NCBI GenBank assembly: GCA_018398585.1
Contig: JAGTTD010000024.1
Location: 7,902,071-7,966,070, forward strand
DNA: 64,000 bases
DNA from: Simmondsia chinensis
Taxonomy: Eukaryota > Streptophyta > Magnoliopsida > Caryophyllales > Simmondsiaceae
Reading direction: 5' to 3'
Positions 19,645-32,399 of this stretch are shown here, one piece after another (within the stretch, counting starts at the first letter, position 1; the number at the start of each line of letters is the position of its first letter). Both the position numbers and the translations under genes were made by a program. The notes under the pieces were generated by a model that saw nothing but the letters and a program-made list of their open reading frames with translations, made no database searches and was not told where the DNA came from.

Positions 19645-20370
19645 GTTAAAAATTTGACATCAAGAAATTTGATGGAAAAATCAATTTTAGCATGTGGCAA
19701 ATTCAAATGCTAACTGTTTTGACACAAGCTGGAGTCATAAAAGCCATATCTAGTAAAGAGAAAAAGTCAGCAATATGACAAATTAATAGTGGGAAGAGTT
19801 GGACGAAAAAGCTCTAACTGCTATTCATTTGTGCCTATCGAAAGGTGTTTTGCGGGAAGCCAGTCACGAGAAAACCATAGTTGAACTGTGGGCCAAATGA
19901 CCAAAACTCTCAAGGACAAACTTATCTTGAAGGAACACCTCTTTACAATTCGAACGGCAGAAGATACACCCATTCAGTCTCACCTTGATGAGTTTAATTC
20001 TATCATTATTGATTTGCAGCACCTTGATGAAAAGGTGAATGATAGAATAAGGCTATTCTTTTACTTTGCTCACTACCTTCTTTATATAGACACTTCAAGG
20101 AACTAATGCTTTATAGCAATCGTGATACTATTTCCTATGAAGATATTAAATCTAACTTACTCTACAAAGAGAAGTATGATGAGCATGATCATCCTAACAG
20201 GATGCCCAGGCCAAAGAACTTGTTATTAGAGGGAGATCATAAGAGAAAGTCTCAAATAGTAGCAATAATCAACCCAGTTAGAAATCAAAGGCAAGAACAT
20301 TAATAAATATGTTGTTATTGTAAAAAAAAAATCGATGTTATTGACGAATGCTGGAAACTAAAAAAATACA
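19645..20370 (+). pseudogene. Copia gag
   Basis: It starts near IKKFDGKINFSMWQIQMLTVL (in pieces), which is the usual Copia gag opening. LILKEHLFTIRTAEDTPIQSHLDEF and FKELMLYSNRDTISYEDIKSNLLYKEK follow. A CCHC zinc knuckle with mutated last positions (CYCKKKIDVIDECWKL) lies near 20310-20365. Stops and frameshifts occur at 19780, 20104 and 20300. The zinc knuckle is followed at once by the MITE insertion. Confidence 0.8.
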
Positions 20371-20379
20371 CAAAATAAA

Positions 20380-21075
20380 GGCCTGTTTGGCATTGGTGTG
20401 AAAACATAATTTTATAAAAAGTGTTATTTCATATAAGCAATTTGTGTTTGGCCAACCAAAGTGCTTATTGTAATATTGTTAGTGTTTGACCAATGTTTAA
20501 AAAATTGCTTTTTTTCTATAAACCTAAAAGAAAAGACATTGACAAAAATATTTTGTAGTTGAAAACAATCACCCAAGAACTATTTTAAATATTTAAAATT
20601 TTTTATTATTTAAAATATTTTCTAAATATATAAAATATCTTTTAAATACTTAAACTAATTTTAATATTTATGAAACATTTTTTAGTATTTATAAAATATT
20701 TAATTTTTAAAAAAATTTAATTTTCATTTCAAATATCTAAGATATTTTCTAAATATTGTAAACATATTATTAATTATTTAATATATTTTTAAATATATAA
20801 ATTGTTTTTAAATATATAAATTAAGTTTTAAATATATTAACAAGCTTAATGATACTTGAACCAAGTTTTCTCATTTGTTTAATTTTTTTTTATTATTTAC
20901 TTTTGCTTAAAAGGAGAAGCACCAAATTTTTACTTTTATTTAAAAGTAGAAAAACAACTTTTACTTTTAATAAAAAAGTGCTTTTTCATGATTACCAAAC
21001 ACCCCCAAATATTAGAAAAGTGCTTTTTCAGGAAAAAAATTTTTTTTCCCCAAAATAAGCTAAGCCAAACAGGCC
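20380..21075. mobile_element. hAT-like MITE 1 in Copia gag
   Basis: It has 12-bp perfect terminal inverted repeats, ggcctgtttggc at 20380-20391 and its reverse complement at 21064-21075. The flanks aaaataaa and aaagataa look like a worn ~8-bp target duplication, which fits hAT. The interior is AT-rich and non-coding with repeated agtgctttttca words. Removing it restores the Copia coding order. Confidence 0.78.
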
Positions 21076-21099
21076 CAAAGATAAAAGGCTTGGAAAATC

Positions 21100-22450
21100 T
21101 GCCAAAGCTGGAGTTATAGAGGATAACTCTGATGATGATGTCCTCCTCGTTACTGATACTGGAATGAGCTCAAGTAATAAATGGATCCTTAATTCAGGCT
21201 GCTCTTACCACATTTGTCCTCATAGTGGATGGTTCTCCACTTATAAATATGTTGATTGTGGAGTTATTTTAATAGGTAATAATGTCCAATGGAAAGTTGT
21301 TGGTATTGGGACAGTCAAAATTAAGACTCATGATGGCATTGTCAAAAACCTTACCAATGTTAGATATGTTCCTGATTTGAAGAGGAACCTCATTTCTTTA
21401 AGCACCCAGGAGGCTCACTGGTGTAAATATTCAGTGTAAGGTGGAGTCATGAAAGGTAATGAAAGGTGCACTTCTTTTAATAAAGGCTAATTGATCTGGT
21501 AATTTATATGCCTTGTAAGGAGCTACTGCGAGAGGAATTGCAGCCATTTCTTCATCCTCTTTGTTCGATTCAGGGATCACCAAATTGTGGGACATGTGTC
21601 TTAGTCACATGAGTGACCGTGGCATGGCTTTGTGAGTAAGTGGGGTCTTCTCAGTGGACATAGTACCAAAAAAATTGATTCATGTGAACATTGCTTTTTC
21701 AGAAAGCAGAAAAGGGCGAGTTTCAGCCAAGGAATACACAAAACTAAAGGTACTCTTGACTATGTCCATTATGATCTCGAATTGCATCTAAAGGTAGTGC
21801 TAGATACTTGCTTACTTTTATCGTTGGGTCTAGTTTCAAAAGCAAAATAATGACATTTTTTCCACTTTCAAGAAAGTGGAAAGTTATGATTCAAAATTAG
21901 ATTGGCAAGAAAATCAAGTGCTTTAGAACAGATAATGGTTTAGGGTTTTGTTTATCAGATTTCAATACTTTGTGTGAAAAGGAAGGTATTGTCGAACATC
22001 CCACAATGGTGGGTAGACCACAGCAAAATAGCATTGCAGAATGCATGAACTATACTTTACTTGAGAGAGCTCGTTGTATACTTTCTAACGCTGATTTGTC
22101 AAAGGAATTATAAGTAAAAGCTGTTTCCACACCATGCTACTCATCGCTTAATTTTAAAACTCTGCATGAGATGTGGTCTGGTAAACCTGCTGGTTACTTC
22201 AATTTAAAAATTTCCGAATGTCCTGCCTATGCCCAAGTTAATGATAGTAAATTAGAACCACGAGCTAAAATGTGCATTTTCCTTGGATATACATATGGGG
22301 TAGAAGGATATAGGTTGTGGTGTTCTGATCCTAAATCACCTAAATTTATTACTAGCAAGGATGTTACTTTTGATGAGTTGTATAAGCTCCAAACGAAGAA
22401 AGAATTTTTGTCTTCCTCTCCTGTTAACGCAGATAATTTCAAAGATGTTG
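21100..22450 (+). pseudogene. Copia protease and integrase
   Basis: The protease region reads KWILNSGCSYHICPHSGWF (catalytic DSG here NSG, so the catalytic Asp is lost), then VRYVPDLKRNLISLS. GAG-pre-integrase follows (LWDMCLSHMSDRGM; CEHCFFRKQKRASFS). Integrase pieces run through 21750-22330, including CFRTDNGL near 21925 (shifted), ending with the C-terminal block ECPAYAQVNDSKLEPRAKMC and FLGYTYGVEGYRLW at 22210-22320. Multiple frameshifts. Confidence 0.82.
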
Positions 22451-22689
22451 GCGATGAGGTGGAGTAAGAACTTAATGCTTCTACACAACCAGATATGTTG
22501 TCCTCTTTGAATAAGTCAAGCCTAGATCAGAATGCTCCCGATGATTTTGATCCACAAGAAGTCCTCAAGATGAAGGATATAGCAATTGCCAAACATAGAG
22601 CACTGAGAGTAATTTCACGATTTGAGGGATATAGGGAACAAATATTGTTGCTTATGCCCTATCCATTGCCCAGGAAACAATTTATGGGG

Positions 22690-24193
22690 TGAACTCGTGG
22701 CTTATTCTAACGTTGTTTCCCATCCAGATTTTGAAAAGTGGATTGTTACAATGCATGAAGAACTTGAATCTCTCAGTAAAAATACAACTTGGGAGCTTGT
22801 AAAACATCCAAAAGACAAAAAATTGTGGGTTGTAAATGGATCTACAAGAAGAAGGAAGGAACCCTCGGCATTGAACATGCAAGATATAAGGCAAGCTTAG
22901 CAACCAAGGGCTACACACAACAGAACGATATCGATTGTGATGAAGTTTCCTCTCCTGTTGTTCTATATGCGTGATAGTTGCCTTAGTTGCTTTACTTGAT
23001 TTGGAATTGGAGCAACTAGATGGTAAAACTGTTTTCTTCATGGTGAGCTTGAAGAAGAAATTTATATACAACAGCTTTAAGGTTTGCTGTTGAAGGTAAG
23101 GAAGATCATATTTGCCATCTAAAAAGATCCTTGTATGGACTGAAGCAGTCTCCTAAACAATAGTATAAAAGGTTGGATTCCTTTATGATTGGACATGGCT
23201 ATACCAGAAGTCAGTATGACAATTGTGTTTATCACGAGGAAACTTTCCGATGGGTACTTTGTCTATTTGTTGCTTTATGTAGACAATATGTTAATTGTAG
23301 CTCATGATAACTTTGCAATTAATGACTTGAAGGCCTACTCAAAAGTGAGTTTGAGATGAAAGATCTTAGTGCAACAAAGAAAATTCTTGGTAAGGAAATT
23401 CATAGAGATTGCCACGTTGGAAAATTATTTCTAAATCAAGGTAGTTATATCGAGAAAATTTTGCAGCATTTCAATAGCAAATTCGCAAACTAGTTAGCAC
23501 TCCATTAGTTACACATTTCAGATTGTCACCTAACCTTTTGCCAAAGACAGAGGAAGAAATTGAGTACATGTCACATGTACCTTACTGTAGTGCAGTTGGC
23601 AGCCTCATGTATGCAATGGTATGTATTAGACCAACATTTTCACATGTTATAAGTGTTGTCAGCAGATATATAAGCAATCCTGGTAAAAAACACTATCAAG
23701 TTGTGAAATGGATATTTCGATATTTGAAAGGCGCTGTAAATGCTAGTCTTACGTTTGACAGGAACAAGGTGACACATAGCAATGTGATTGGCTATGTAGA
23801 TCTTGATTATGGAGGTGATTTGGACAGAAGAATGACTCTTTCTGGTTATATCTTTATACTTTGTAATTTTACTATCAGCTGGAATGCCAATTTACAGTCT
23901 ACTGTAGCTAGGGATGGCAATGAGTCGGGTTTGGGATGGGTTTGCCTTCATCCAAATCCAACCCAAAAAAAACCTGACCCAACCCAAATCCGGAAAAAAA
24001 CCCATTTATTTCATAAAAATTTAACCCAAATCCAAATCCATTGGGTGGAACGGATATCCGACCCAAATCCATAACCCATTTACATCTTAGAATAAATTAT
24101 AATATTATAACCTACTATCAATTTATATAATACTAATAAAGCGATAATAGTAAATAAAAAGCAATATTTAGACAAATCGCTGCATTTTTTCAT

Positions 24194-24240
<47 letters not shown>

Positions 24241-24953
24241 AATACAATATTAAACAATCGTTCTAAAACATCTTAACTATTAATTTTTATATATGAAAGT
24301 GTTGCATCATAATTTCAACAAAGGATATTATATTCTTAGAACAAGTTCCAACACAATAATAAATATTGGAATCTAGTTGGCATGTTAAAAACTCAAAATT
24401 TAGTAATTTTAAATTTTATCCTACACTAAATACAATTTCGGGTTGGATTTGGGCCGGGTTCGGGTTGGGTTTGACGTCATCCAAAACTCATTTATCAACA
24501 TCCAAATCCAAATCCATTTAAAATCTATTTATTGCATCCAAATCCATCATAAGTGGATAGGGTTGGATGGATATCCAACGGATTGGGGTTGAATTGCCAC
24601 CCCTAGTTTTAGCTTTGTCTACTACTGGAGTAGAATATATTACAGCTAAAAAAGGTATCAAAGAAGCTATTTGGTTGCGAGGCTTGGTAACTAATCTTGG
24701 TCTTTCGCAAGATGTCACAGTTTTTTATTGCGATAACCAAAGTGCTTTTCATTTGACTAGAAATTAGATGTACCATGAAAGGACCAAGCACATTGATATA
24801 AAGCGTCACCTTATCCGTGATGTTGTACCTGGTGATGAAATTACTGTGAAGAAAATTGCCACCGCACATAATCCTGCAAATATGCTGACAAAACCTATTC
24901 CTGTATCCAAGTTCAAATACTGTTTGGACTTAATTGGTCTTCGCAATAGTTAG
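22690..24953 (+). pseudogene. Copia reverse transcriptase and RNase H, split by MITE 2
   Basis: RT begins near 22700 (WIVTMHEELESLSKNTTWEL), loses part of the core near 22930-22980, and continues LLDLELEQLDGKT and SLYGLKQSPK to about 23290. RNase H begins near 23530 (PYCSAVGSLMYAMVCIRPTF; YISNPGKKHYQVVKWIFRYL) and is cut at 23908 by the MITE. It resumes at 24606 with LALSTTGVEYITAKKGIKEA and ends RTKHIDIKRHLIRD and ANMLTKPIPVSKF at 24953. Stops at several positions make it inactive. Confidence 0.85.
23909..24605. mobile_element. hAT-like MITE 2 in Copia RNase H
   Basis: The terminal inverted repeats are tagggatggcaat and attgccacccccta-like ends (23909-23921 and 24593-24605, one mismatch). 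The flanks actgtagc and gttttagc look like a diverged 8-bp duplication. Subterminal regions carry many tandem aacccaaatcc words in opposite orientation at the two ends. An (AAT)n microsatellite lies at about 24197-24237. Confidence 0.82.
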
Positions 24954-25019
24954 TTATTGCCCTGAGGGGCTTATTAGAGACAAATGAGTATTCCACGAAT
25001 TTAAGCCAAGGTGGAGATT

Positions 25020-25550
25020 TGTTGATATTTGCCTCAATTTTATTGAACCTCAAGATTATGCAATAATGGGCCCGAGTCAAACTTTGCGACTAATTTTCTA
25101 ATTTTTGTGGGCTAAATCATGTTCAACCCACCTAAGCAAGTGGCTTCAAACGTCAACAATAAAACTCATTTCGAACTCATTTTCACATTTTGCAATCATC
25201 ACGCCTCTTCTATAAGTAGAAGCCTTTTTGCATTTGAAGAAATGAGGAAGTGAGCAAGAGAGCTAAATAGAAATATTAGCTCTAAGAAATTAAGTGTGTA
25301 AAATTGCGCTACCACAAAATTACAATTGTAGTGATTGAGGAAGATGGGGTGTATTGAGTGAGGGACTATAAGTGAAACCCAATTGTACTGGTGTATTCGT
25401 AAATTTTCATAGTGGATTTTTACTCTCGTGTCACCCGTGGTTTTTACCTCTATTTTGGAGGATTTTTTACATAAAATTCTTTGTGTTATCTTTCCTAATT
25501 TCTTGTATTTTAACCCTTATTATATTGTTGCTATTTACTTGTGATCCTTA
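25020..25550 (+). repeat. 3' LTR of the Copia element
   Basis: The purine tract ccaaggtggagatt (25006-25019) is followed by TGTTGATATTTGCCTC, the usual Copia junction. The right end is uncertain because no 5' LTR is available for comparison. A TATA-like tctataagtaga lies at 25209-25220. Confidence 0.6.
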
Positions 25551-28154
25551 ATAGGGCTTATTATGCTACCAGATGTGGTAGTAATGATTATGGGCTCAGA
25601 TTCTTATCCCATACTTATCTAGAAAAAAGGAAAATTATTTTTGTTTTAAGTATATACGTGTTGAAAAAGTCAAGCAACTGTTTTACATGTATACACAAAA
25701 AAATGAAGTTACTTTTTAACTACATAGAAAACTTAATTGAATAAAAACTGAGAAAATAGGTTCACTTATGTATTAAAGAAGGGTGAACATAATTTTAGAA
25801 TACATATGAATATATAGAAAAAAGGAAAAAAAAAAACCTAAACAGAAAGAATTTCAATGAAACCGTTAGTGCATATGTTGGGGATTTTCTAAAATGTCAA
25901 GGCAAAAAATTAAAAATAAATATGTTCTGATAAAATCTAATAATCTTAAGTAATTGGTAGTCATTAAGTGAAATTGTAACTAAATACATATTCAATATTA
26001 TAATAAAATCAAGATATACGAACAAACTAATAGTAAGAGTCCAATTAGCTAAGAGGCTTAAAACTCACCAAAAGTGATAAAAATTTGTATTTCCTAAAAT
26101 ATCTACACATTAATATAATAGACATTACTTTTGTCATGTGATTTGCCTTATATTTATAGTACAATTCAAAATATTTAAAAATAATAATATTATCACATAT
26201 ATAATATGAATATGTGCTAATATATAATAGTATAATATAATTAATAGTATTATGTTAAATATTCTAATACTAACATTATCACCTCAAATACAAATTATAA
26301 CATCTAACTACTAATATAAGTGGCCAAAGAACACAATAATAATAGTAGCAAGAGTCATAAATGTATAGCAACATGATTAATAATATCAGTATGCTTGAGA
26401 TAGTCATTATGCAACATATAAATGAATAAAGTATGCAATTTGTATTTATTTGCACGTAAACTCTCTTACTCTCTCTCTCACACACAAAAGAAATGTCTTT
26501 GTTCTTGCCATCTTACATATACAAATAAATAAATATTGTAGAGACAAATTTGTCTTACAATACCCACCGTTATCACACTTCCCTTTAAATTATTGGAATA
26601 GGTGTCTTAGAAAACCTAATTAGTTAGTTTTAAATATTAAATAAATGAAATTATTTTATTTATTGTCTGATTATGTTTTACGAGTTAAGCATGCGTGTGA
26701 TTGTTTTTTTAAAAAAGTTCCATGAGATGGACATTGTCCAAGATGATATGTCAGGTTTGGTTTAAGTAGTTAATAAGGTTGAACCACGGGAAGACTTATA
26801 TCAAACTAGTGACGTGTTGTCAAAGTATGTTCATAGTCGGTGATAAGTTCGGACGACTTGCTTGATAAGACTATATTATAATATTTTGATGACTTGTCTT
26901 GGTCATGTGGATACGAATCCAATAGTATTATGTTGATGTTTCCAATAAAATTGGAACAGTGAGTAAGACCACATGAATTAGTTGTTTCTCTAACTGCTAT
27001 CAGAAATATTTAATTTTATAAGACCATAACTCTAAATCCGGGAAATAGCCTGGACTCGTGCATGGAATGTTAATTGCTTTGATGCACTAAAATGATGAGG
27101 CTATTAAGTTTAACTAGGATCTTACATTCGTTGGGCAATTGCATGAAGTGTGACGGGAATGGGTATTTTACTAGGAATCTGCAATGTAAGATGTTCCTTT
27201 AGTTGATTCGCAAATATATGAAGAGATTCTAGAATATTTGGCTAGAGTACTCTATAGGTTTAACATTTGGAATTAATACGAAAATTGTTTCTGTATTATG
27301 AATTGTTTGAGAAGGGTGAGTTGGTAATTATGGCGATAGATGTGAGAAAAATAACAATATTAGTTAAACTTATTTTTGCTCATCGATATCTATAGAAGGG
27401 TTAATTATCGCAATAAATAAAAGTTATTTGAAAAATTCTTGAGTGAATATATTTAACTTTAGATTGCAGTAAAATTTATTTAGTGAAATTAAGTTTTACT
27501 AAATAGTAATCAACTCTTATCATGAGATGATAATCAGATTTGAACCATTTTGAGCTAGAGTTAAATTGCCCCTGAGGTCCCTCAGTAAGCCTCAACTTAA
27601 GCACTATTTAAAAATATTTAAATTGAATTTATAGGATAAATTATTCATTCATAAGATAAATAAATAAATTTTTGCTAAACATAATTCACGAGATGAAGAC
27701 CAAAAAAGATGAATTATTTATTCATAAGATGAATATATTAATTTTACCAAATAATATTTATGAGATGAATTTCATACATACGAAAATTTAAACAAAAAAA
27801 TAAATAAATAAAATAAAACGTGTGAACATGCAGGGTGTGATCCTCGTGCAACCCATACCACCAATTCGATGGCGACATGTGGCGCAGAGCTTGGCTATCC
27901 TATCACAATACATAGACGAATAGGCGTCCGCCATGTGGCAGGCGCTGAGGCCACTACTGGGCCATCCGCGTGCTCATAAAAAGGCCAATGTGCGGCCAAC
28001 ACGTGGCGTATTTTGCAACGCTGTTCCGCTGTGAATTTATTAGAATTATAAGGTTTTAGATTTTTGGAACCTAGTTTTCTTTCGCGACGAAAATTCTAAA
28101 ATTGTTTTAGAAGTTTTTCAATTTTAATGTTTAGCATAATTTTCTGGAAAATTG
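25551..28154. other. AT-rich non-coding sequence, possible LTR-like remnant in its right part
   Basis: I find no supported gene. 25551-26590 is AT-rich with no repeats I can place. 26590-28150 has a different texture, with a GC-richer block at 27830-28010 (several acgtggc/atgtggc words). It continues across the element at 28155-30979 into 30985-31150, so the element landed inside it. It could be a long LTR or a LARD; I cannot show terminal repeats. Confidence 0.4.
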
Positions 28155-28544
28155 TGTCATGATTGTAATATGGGAGAGAAGTGTGTTAACTCATTAGTTA
28201 GTTAGAATGTATTAGATACTCATTAGTATTAGTTAAGGCTGTTAGATACTCATTTGTATTAGGTACTCATTCTTGTATTAGCTTGTTAGTTGTGCTTAGG
28301 AAGATGCGTAGTTAGTTAAGGCTTAGATATGTTGTAGCTATCTCTATAAGTAGGCTCATTCACTTGTAAGATGGTATTCATGATGTTAATGCAAATCTTA
28401 TACTTTCTCCTTCAATTCTATTCTCTCTACTTCTCCCACTAATTCTATTCTCTTCCTCATCTCTTTCTAATTCTTCCCTATCCCATACTCTAATTCTTTC
28501 TCATTCTCTAAGTCATGATCCAAGGCTATCCCGGGATCATGACA
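28155..28544 (+). repeat. 5' LTR of RRM-type element copy A
   Basis: 390 bp. It contains ctctataagtaggc (about 28340-28353), a plausible TATA box, and a CT-rich leader stretch at 28405-28510. Confidence 0.9.
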
Positions 28545-28546
28545 AT

Positions 28547-28558
28547 TGGTATCAGAGC
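28547..28558 (+). promoter_or_regulatory. tRNA-Met primer-binding site, copy A
   Basis: A perfect TGGTATCAGAGC, two bases after the 5' LTR. Confidence 0.92.
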
Positions 28559-28786
28559 TCGATCTTGAGCACCCAAAACGCACAAAAAAATTAAATGCCA
28601 TTTGATCAAAATTGGGTCAAGAATTCAGATTCAAGTTGATCAAGAAATTGTACTTCACATTGATCCAACTCAGTCAAGGACTTGCTGTTGTTCAGGGAAG
28701 TTGCGGTCTGGTGCAGATTTGTGTCCTTGTGCTCCGGTCTGTCAAGCTAGTGCAGCACACGCATATTGAGATCTATTGGCCAAGGA

Positions 28787-30549
28787 ATGGCTGCAAAATT
28801 TGGTAAGGGATCCACACTCTTGGTAAGAATCTCAAATGTCATTTATCCCATCACCCAAAATATCCTCCATCAAGTCTTTGATCCATATGATCATATTGAA
28901 GAAATGGAAATCTACCCAATAACTAACCAAGAAATCGAAGCCTATGTGACATATTCTTCAATAAACGAAGCTTCCTTGGCTATGTTTATTAGATGTTCGA
29001 TTCTTAAATCCTTGGATGAAAATTGGAGAAGCAAAAAAAAAAATCCTCCAAATGAGCCTTCAAGTATGCAAGATCAACAACATAAGGAGCACATTAGTAG
29101 AAATCAAGTTGATATTGCAGCAACACATCTGGATGTACATAAGGAAATTGTGCAGCAGCAAGTTGTGCAAGATTCAACAGTGAATCAGGTTAAGGCCATG
29201 GCATCACAACAAAGGCAAGATTTGAGGGCAAGAATGAGTTGTAACAATCTGCAAATTTCTGAAAATCAGACCAAGACTGAAGAGGTACTGCCTGTGGGTG
29301 ATGTAGAGGTGAAATCCCAAGTGGCTATTGGAGTTTTAAGCATAAGGAAGCTACGGGTAAAGCTCAAATTGCAACAAAGGTTGGAGATTAGTTTGGTCAT
29401 TCACTTACATCACAAGAAATGCTTCTCAAGCAAGAGATTAAGAGCAAAAGCAAAGCCAATCTTGGCTTACCATGAAGACCACCTGATTTCCTAAAACTAA
29501 AATCGAATGCTGAAGTTCTTGGGAGGTTATGCAAGTTCAAGAACATGGAATTGAGGCAGCCTAAGATGGTGATGTGGCTAATTGATAAACTTAGTGCATC
29601 TTCTTGGATCACGAGGACGTTGAAAAGGGCAAGAAGAATGAAGAATTCAATCAGAAGTGTTACAAGTGCAGCAGGGAACCAGGGTGATGCCACTGCAGTA
29701 GAACCAAAATCAGCACAGAAGTCTTCTAATCCTATCTCAATGCATAGAGCTGCTCTAATTCAGCTGAGATTTGGGTTAGATCAGACCCAAAGGCAGACGC
29801 AAATGAATGAAGCTGATGTTTATGCAACAAATAACACTAACAATGGGCCCTTTAATCAAAGAGAATTGCACAAGTTAGAATTGAAGCTTGCTGTTCAGGT
29901 CAACAGAGAAGGATTCAGCAGTGCATTGGGCAAGTTAAAAGCTTGTATTGGCCAAGTTAAGAGCAAGGGACATCTCCCCAAAGCACAAGCTAATGTTAGG
30001 CCCCTCGATTACCTCAGAATGATACTTCAACTGTCAGTATACCAGTGGGGAAGGCAATTGGAAGTCATTGCTGCAGCAGGATGTAAGAAATCAAAGAGGA
30101 AGCTGGAAAAGGTTATGCAAGCTTGTGGGATTCATCAAGGCACCAAGACCACTATAGTCATCACAATGGTTCACAAATGGGTGTTAAGGATCCAAGGCTC
30201 ACACGGCTGCAGTTTTTGGGTGTCATGGATCCAAGGTAATAGAGGACAAGTCTCACTATCAGTAACTAAACAATCCAGACCTCCTGATGCATCCAAGGCT
30301 TGGCTAACCTTGTATGACATGGGAAGACCTCCTGACGTTATTTGTTCAAATCAGATACAAGACATTGCAGCAGCACAAGCCAATCTGTCCAAATTCAGCA
30401 CCAAATTCAATATTCCAGCATTAGGTTCATCAAGCTGCAATTCAGATCAAATGCTCATAATCCAGAAGCAGATATTCAGGTGCATCATTCCAGACGCTAG
30501 CAATGTTCAAGAGCATTCAAGACATTTCATCAAGCTACAAATTTCTTAA
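28787..30549 (+). pseudogene. RRM-like retrotransposon protein, one frameshift
   Basis: The start chosen is ATG 28787 (MAAKFGKGSTLLVRISNV). Residues ~9-75 fit an RNA-recognition motif of the PTB/hnRNP-L type: a first strand LLVRISNV, then ITQNILHQVFDPYDHIEEMEI (helix 1 and strand 2), EAYVTYSS (strand 3) and INEASLAMF (helix 2). A long Gln-rich linker follows, then HKKCFSSKRLRAKAKPIL. A frameshift near 29473 moves reading to the frame with RPPDFLKLKSN, DKLSASSWITRTLKRARRMK and, near the end, KAWLTLYDMGRPPD; it ends at TAA 30547-30549. The minus-strand element at 60099-64000 has the same blocks in the same order. No zinc knuckle or enzyme motif is visible. It may act as a gag-like RNA binder; that is inference. 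Confidence 0.75.
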
Positions 30550-30589
30550 TTAGATTCTTGAGGACACGAATCTCTAAAGGGGAATGTAA

Positions 30590-30979
30590 TGTCATGATTG
30601 TAATATGGGAGAGAAGTGCGTTAACTCATTAGTTAGTTAGAATGTATTAGATACTCATTAGTATTAGTTAAGGCTGTTAGATACTCATTTGTATTAGGTA
30701 CTCATTCTTGTATTAGCTTGTTAGTTGTGCTTAGGAAGATGTGTAGTTAGTTAAGGCTTAGATATGTTGTAGCTATCTCTATAAGTAGGCTCATTCACTT
30801 GTAAGATGGTATTCATGATGTTAATGCAAATCTTATATTTTCTCCCTCAATTCTATTCTCTCTACTTCTCCCTCTAATTCTCTTCTCTTCCTCATCTCTT
30901 TCTAATTCTTCCCTACCCCATACTCTAATTCTTTCTAAATCTTTAAGTCATGATCCAAGGCCATCCCGGGATCATGACA
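30590..30979 (+). repeat. 3' LTR of RRM-type element copy A
   Basis: 390 bp, same length as the 5' LTR, with scattered substitutions (for example gtgtgtta versus gtgcgtta). Confidence 0.9.
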
Positions 30980-31866
30980 AATTATTATTCACAAAGATTA
31001 AAGGGATTTTTTCTAAATTAAATATTTTTGGAGCCCACAATTTGGTGCTAAAAGAGATCATTGTGAAGATGATCTTGAGGTGTCAAGAAGATTTCTTCCA
31101 ATTTTAGCTTTACAAATCAGAGTTGGGATTCACGCTTTAGGTATGTCTATTTTAAGTATTTAATATTTAATTTATTTTCCTTTATTTTGTTTATTTTGCA
31201 TACTATGTTTATATATGTTTTATTCGATATTTTTGTTTGTCATATTATGAATCTATTAGAGTAAGATTTATATCTAATTAAACAGTTTAATTAGGTAAGG
31301 GCTTTAGATTTAAAATTGAGGGTTTCTAATAAGTTTTCTACTACGTCTGCTCTACTAGTTTAGGGAAAATTTTTTAAAATATGTTCCTGACATAAACTAC
31401 TATTGTTGCCCATGGTGTCGAAGAAATCTCAATTGTTGCACTTATACATTTTCCCCTTCTTATCTTATTGGAATGCCAGGATGGTTTTGTCTCCATCTCA
31501 CAGTAATTTGGGTTTAATATGCTATTATTTTTATGTAAAGGTGAAGATATGATGTTTATATATTGTTATGCTTGCTTTTTATAGATCGGTGTTGGACCTT
31601 TTAAATTTATAACTAATTGCATTTTGGGCCTGTTTGGTTAATGGGAATGAGGGGGCGGGAGGGGGATCGGGCAATCCACTCCCTCTTTTTGGTTGTTGGG
31701 TAGACGGGAGAGAGAATGGTCCCATTCCCACATTTCCATTCCCGGGTTTTGGAAATGTAGCAGTAAGAATAAAAAAAAAAATAGTTATTTTTTATTTTTA
31801 ATTTCAATTAAAATTTTGTTTTACTTAATTATCTTCAAATAATAAACCTAAATAAGTTTTTAAACA
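30980..31866. other. Non-coding sequence; truncated MITE-like end at 31627
   Basis: 30980-31620 is AT-rich with no supported gene. At 31627, gggcctgtttggttaatggg resembles the hAT-like TIR of the MITE at 20380, and the following GGGAATG/CATTCCC-rich 130 bases form a partial inverted structure. No second TIR was found, so it is probably a truncated element ending at the microsatellite. Confidence 0.4.
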
Positions 31867-32252
<386 letters not shown>

Positions 32253-32399
32253 GAAATGATGGAGAAATCTCTGAAGCAGAAACTTCTTCAATTCCTCAAA
32301 GTGAACAAAAAATTCAAAAATAGAAGAACAATTCAATACAATTGAAGAATAGAACTAGACAGAATAAAAGTCAATAATTCAAAAAATTGAAAAAATCAA

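Larger units (their letters stand above)
19629..25550 (+). mobile_element. Ty1/copia retrotransposon, degraded, with two MITE insertions
   Basis: The order is PBS (19629-19640), gag with zinc knuckle, protease, GAG-pre-integrase, integrase, RT, RNase H, polypurine tract and 3' LTR. That order (integrase before RT) defines Copia. Insertions of 696 bp (20380-21075) and 697 bp (23909-24605) interrupt gag/protease and RNase H. Confidence 0.85.
28155..30979 (+). mobile_element. Non-autonomous LTR retrotransposon encoding an RRM-like protein (copy A, complete)
   Basis: LTRs of 390 bp at 28155-28544 and 30590-30979 begin TGTCATGATTG and end GGGATCATGACA. I count about 11 differences between them, so the insertion is fairly recent. 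PBS at 28547-28558, purine tract ctaaaggggaatgtaa before the right LTR. Flanks aattg and aatta look like a 5-bp duplication with one change. The internal 2 kb contains a single ORF of about 590 codons with one frameshift and no protease, RT, RNase H or integrase. Confidence 0.9.

Noticed and set aside
22682..23071. 129-codon minus-strand ORF
   Set aside because: It lies antisense to Copia RT and has no recognisable domain.
30298..30549. Possible protease or zinc finger in the C-terminus of RRM element copy A
   Set aside because: The Cys and Asp residues there do not fit CCHC or DSG/DTG spacing.
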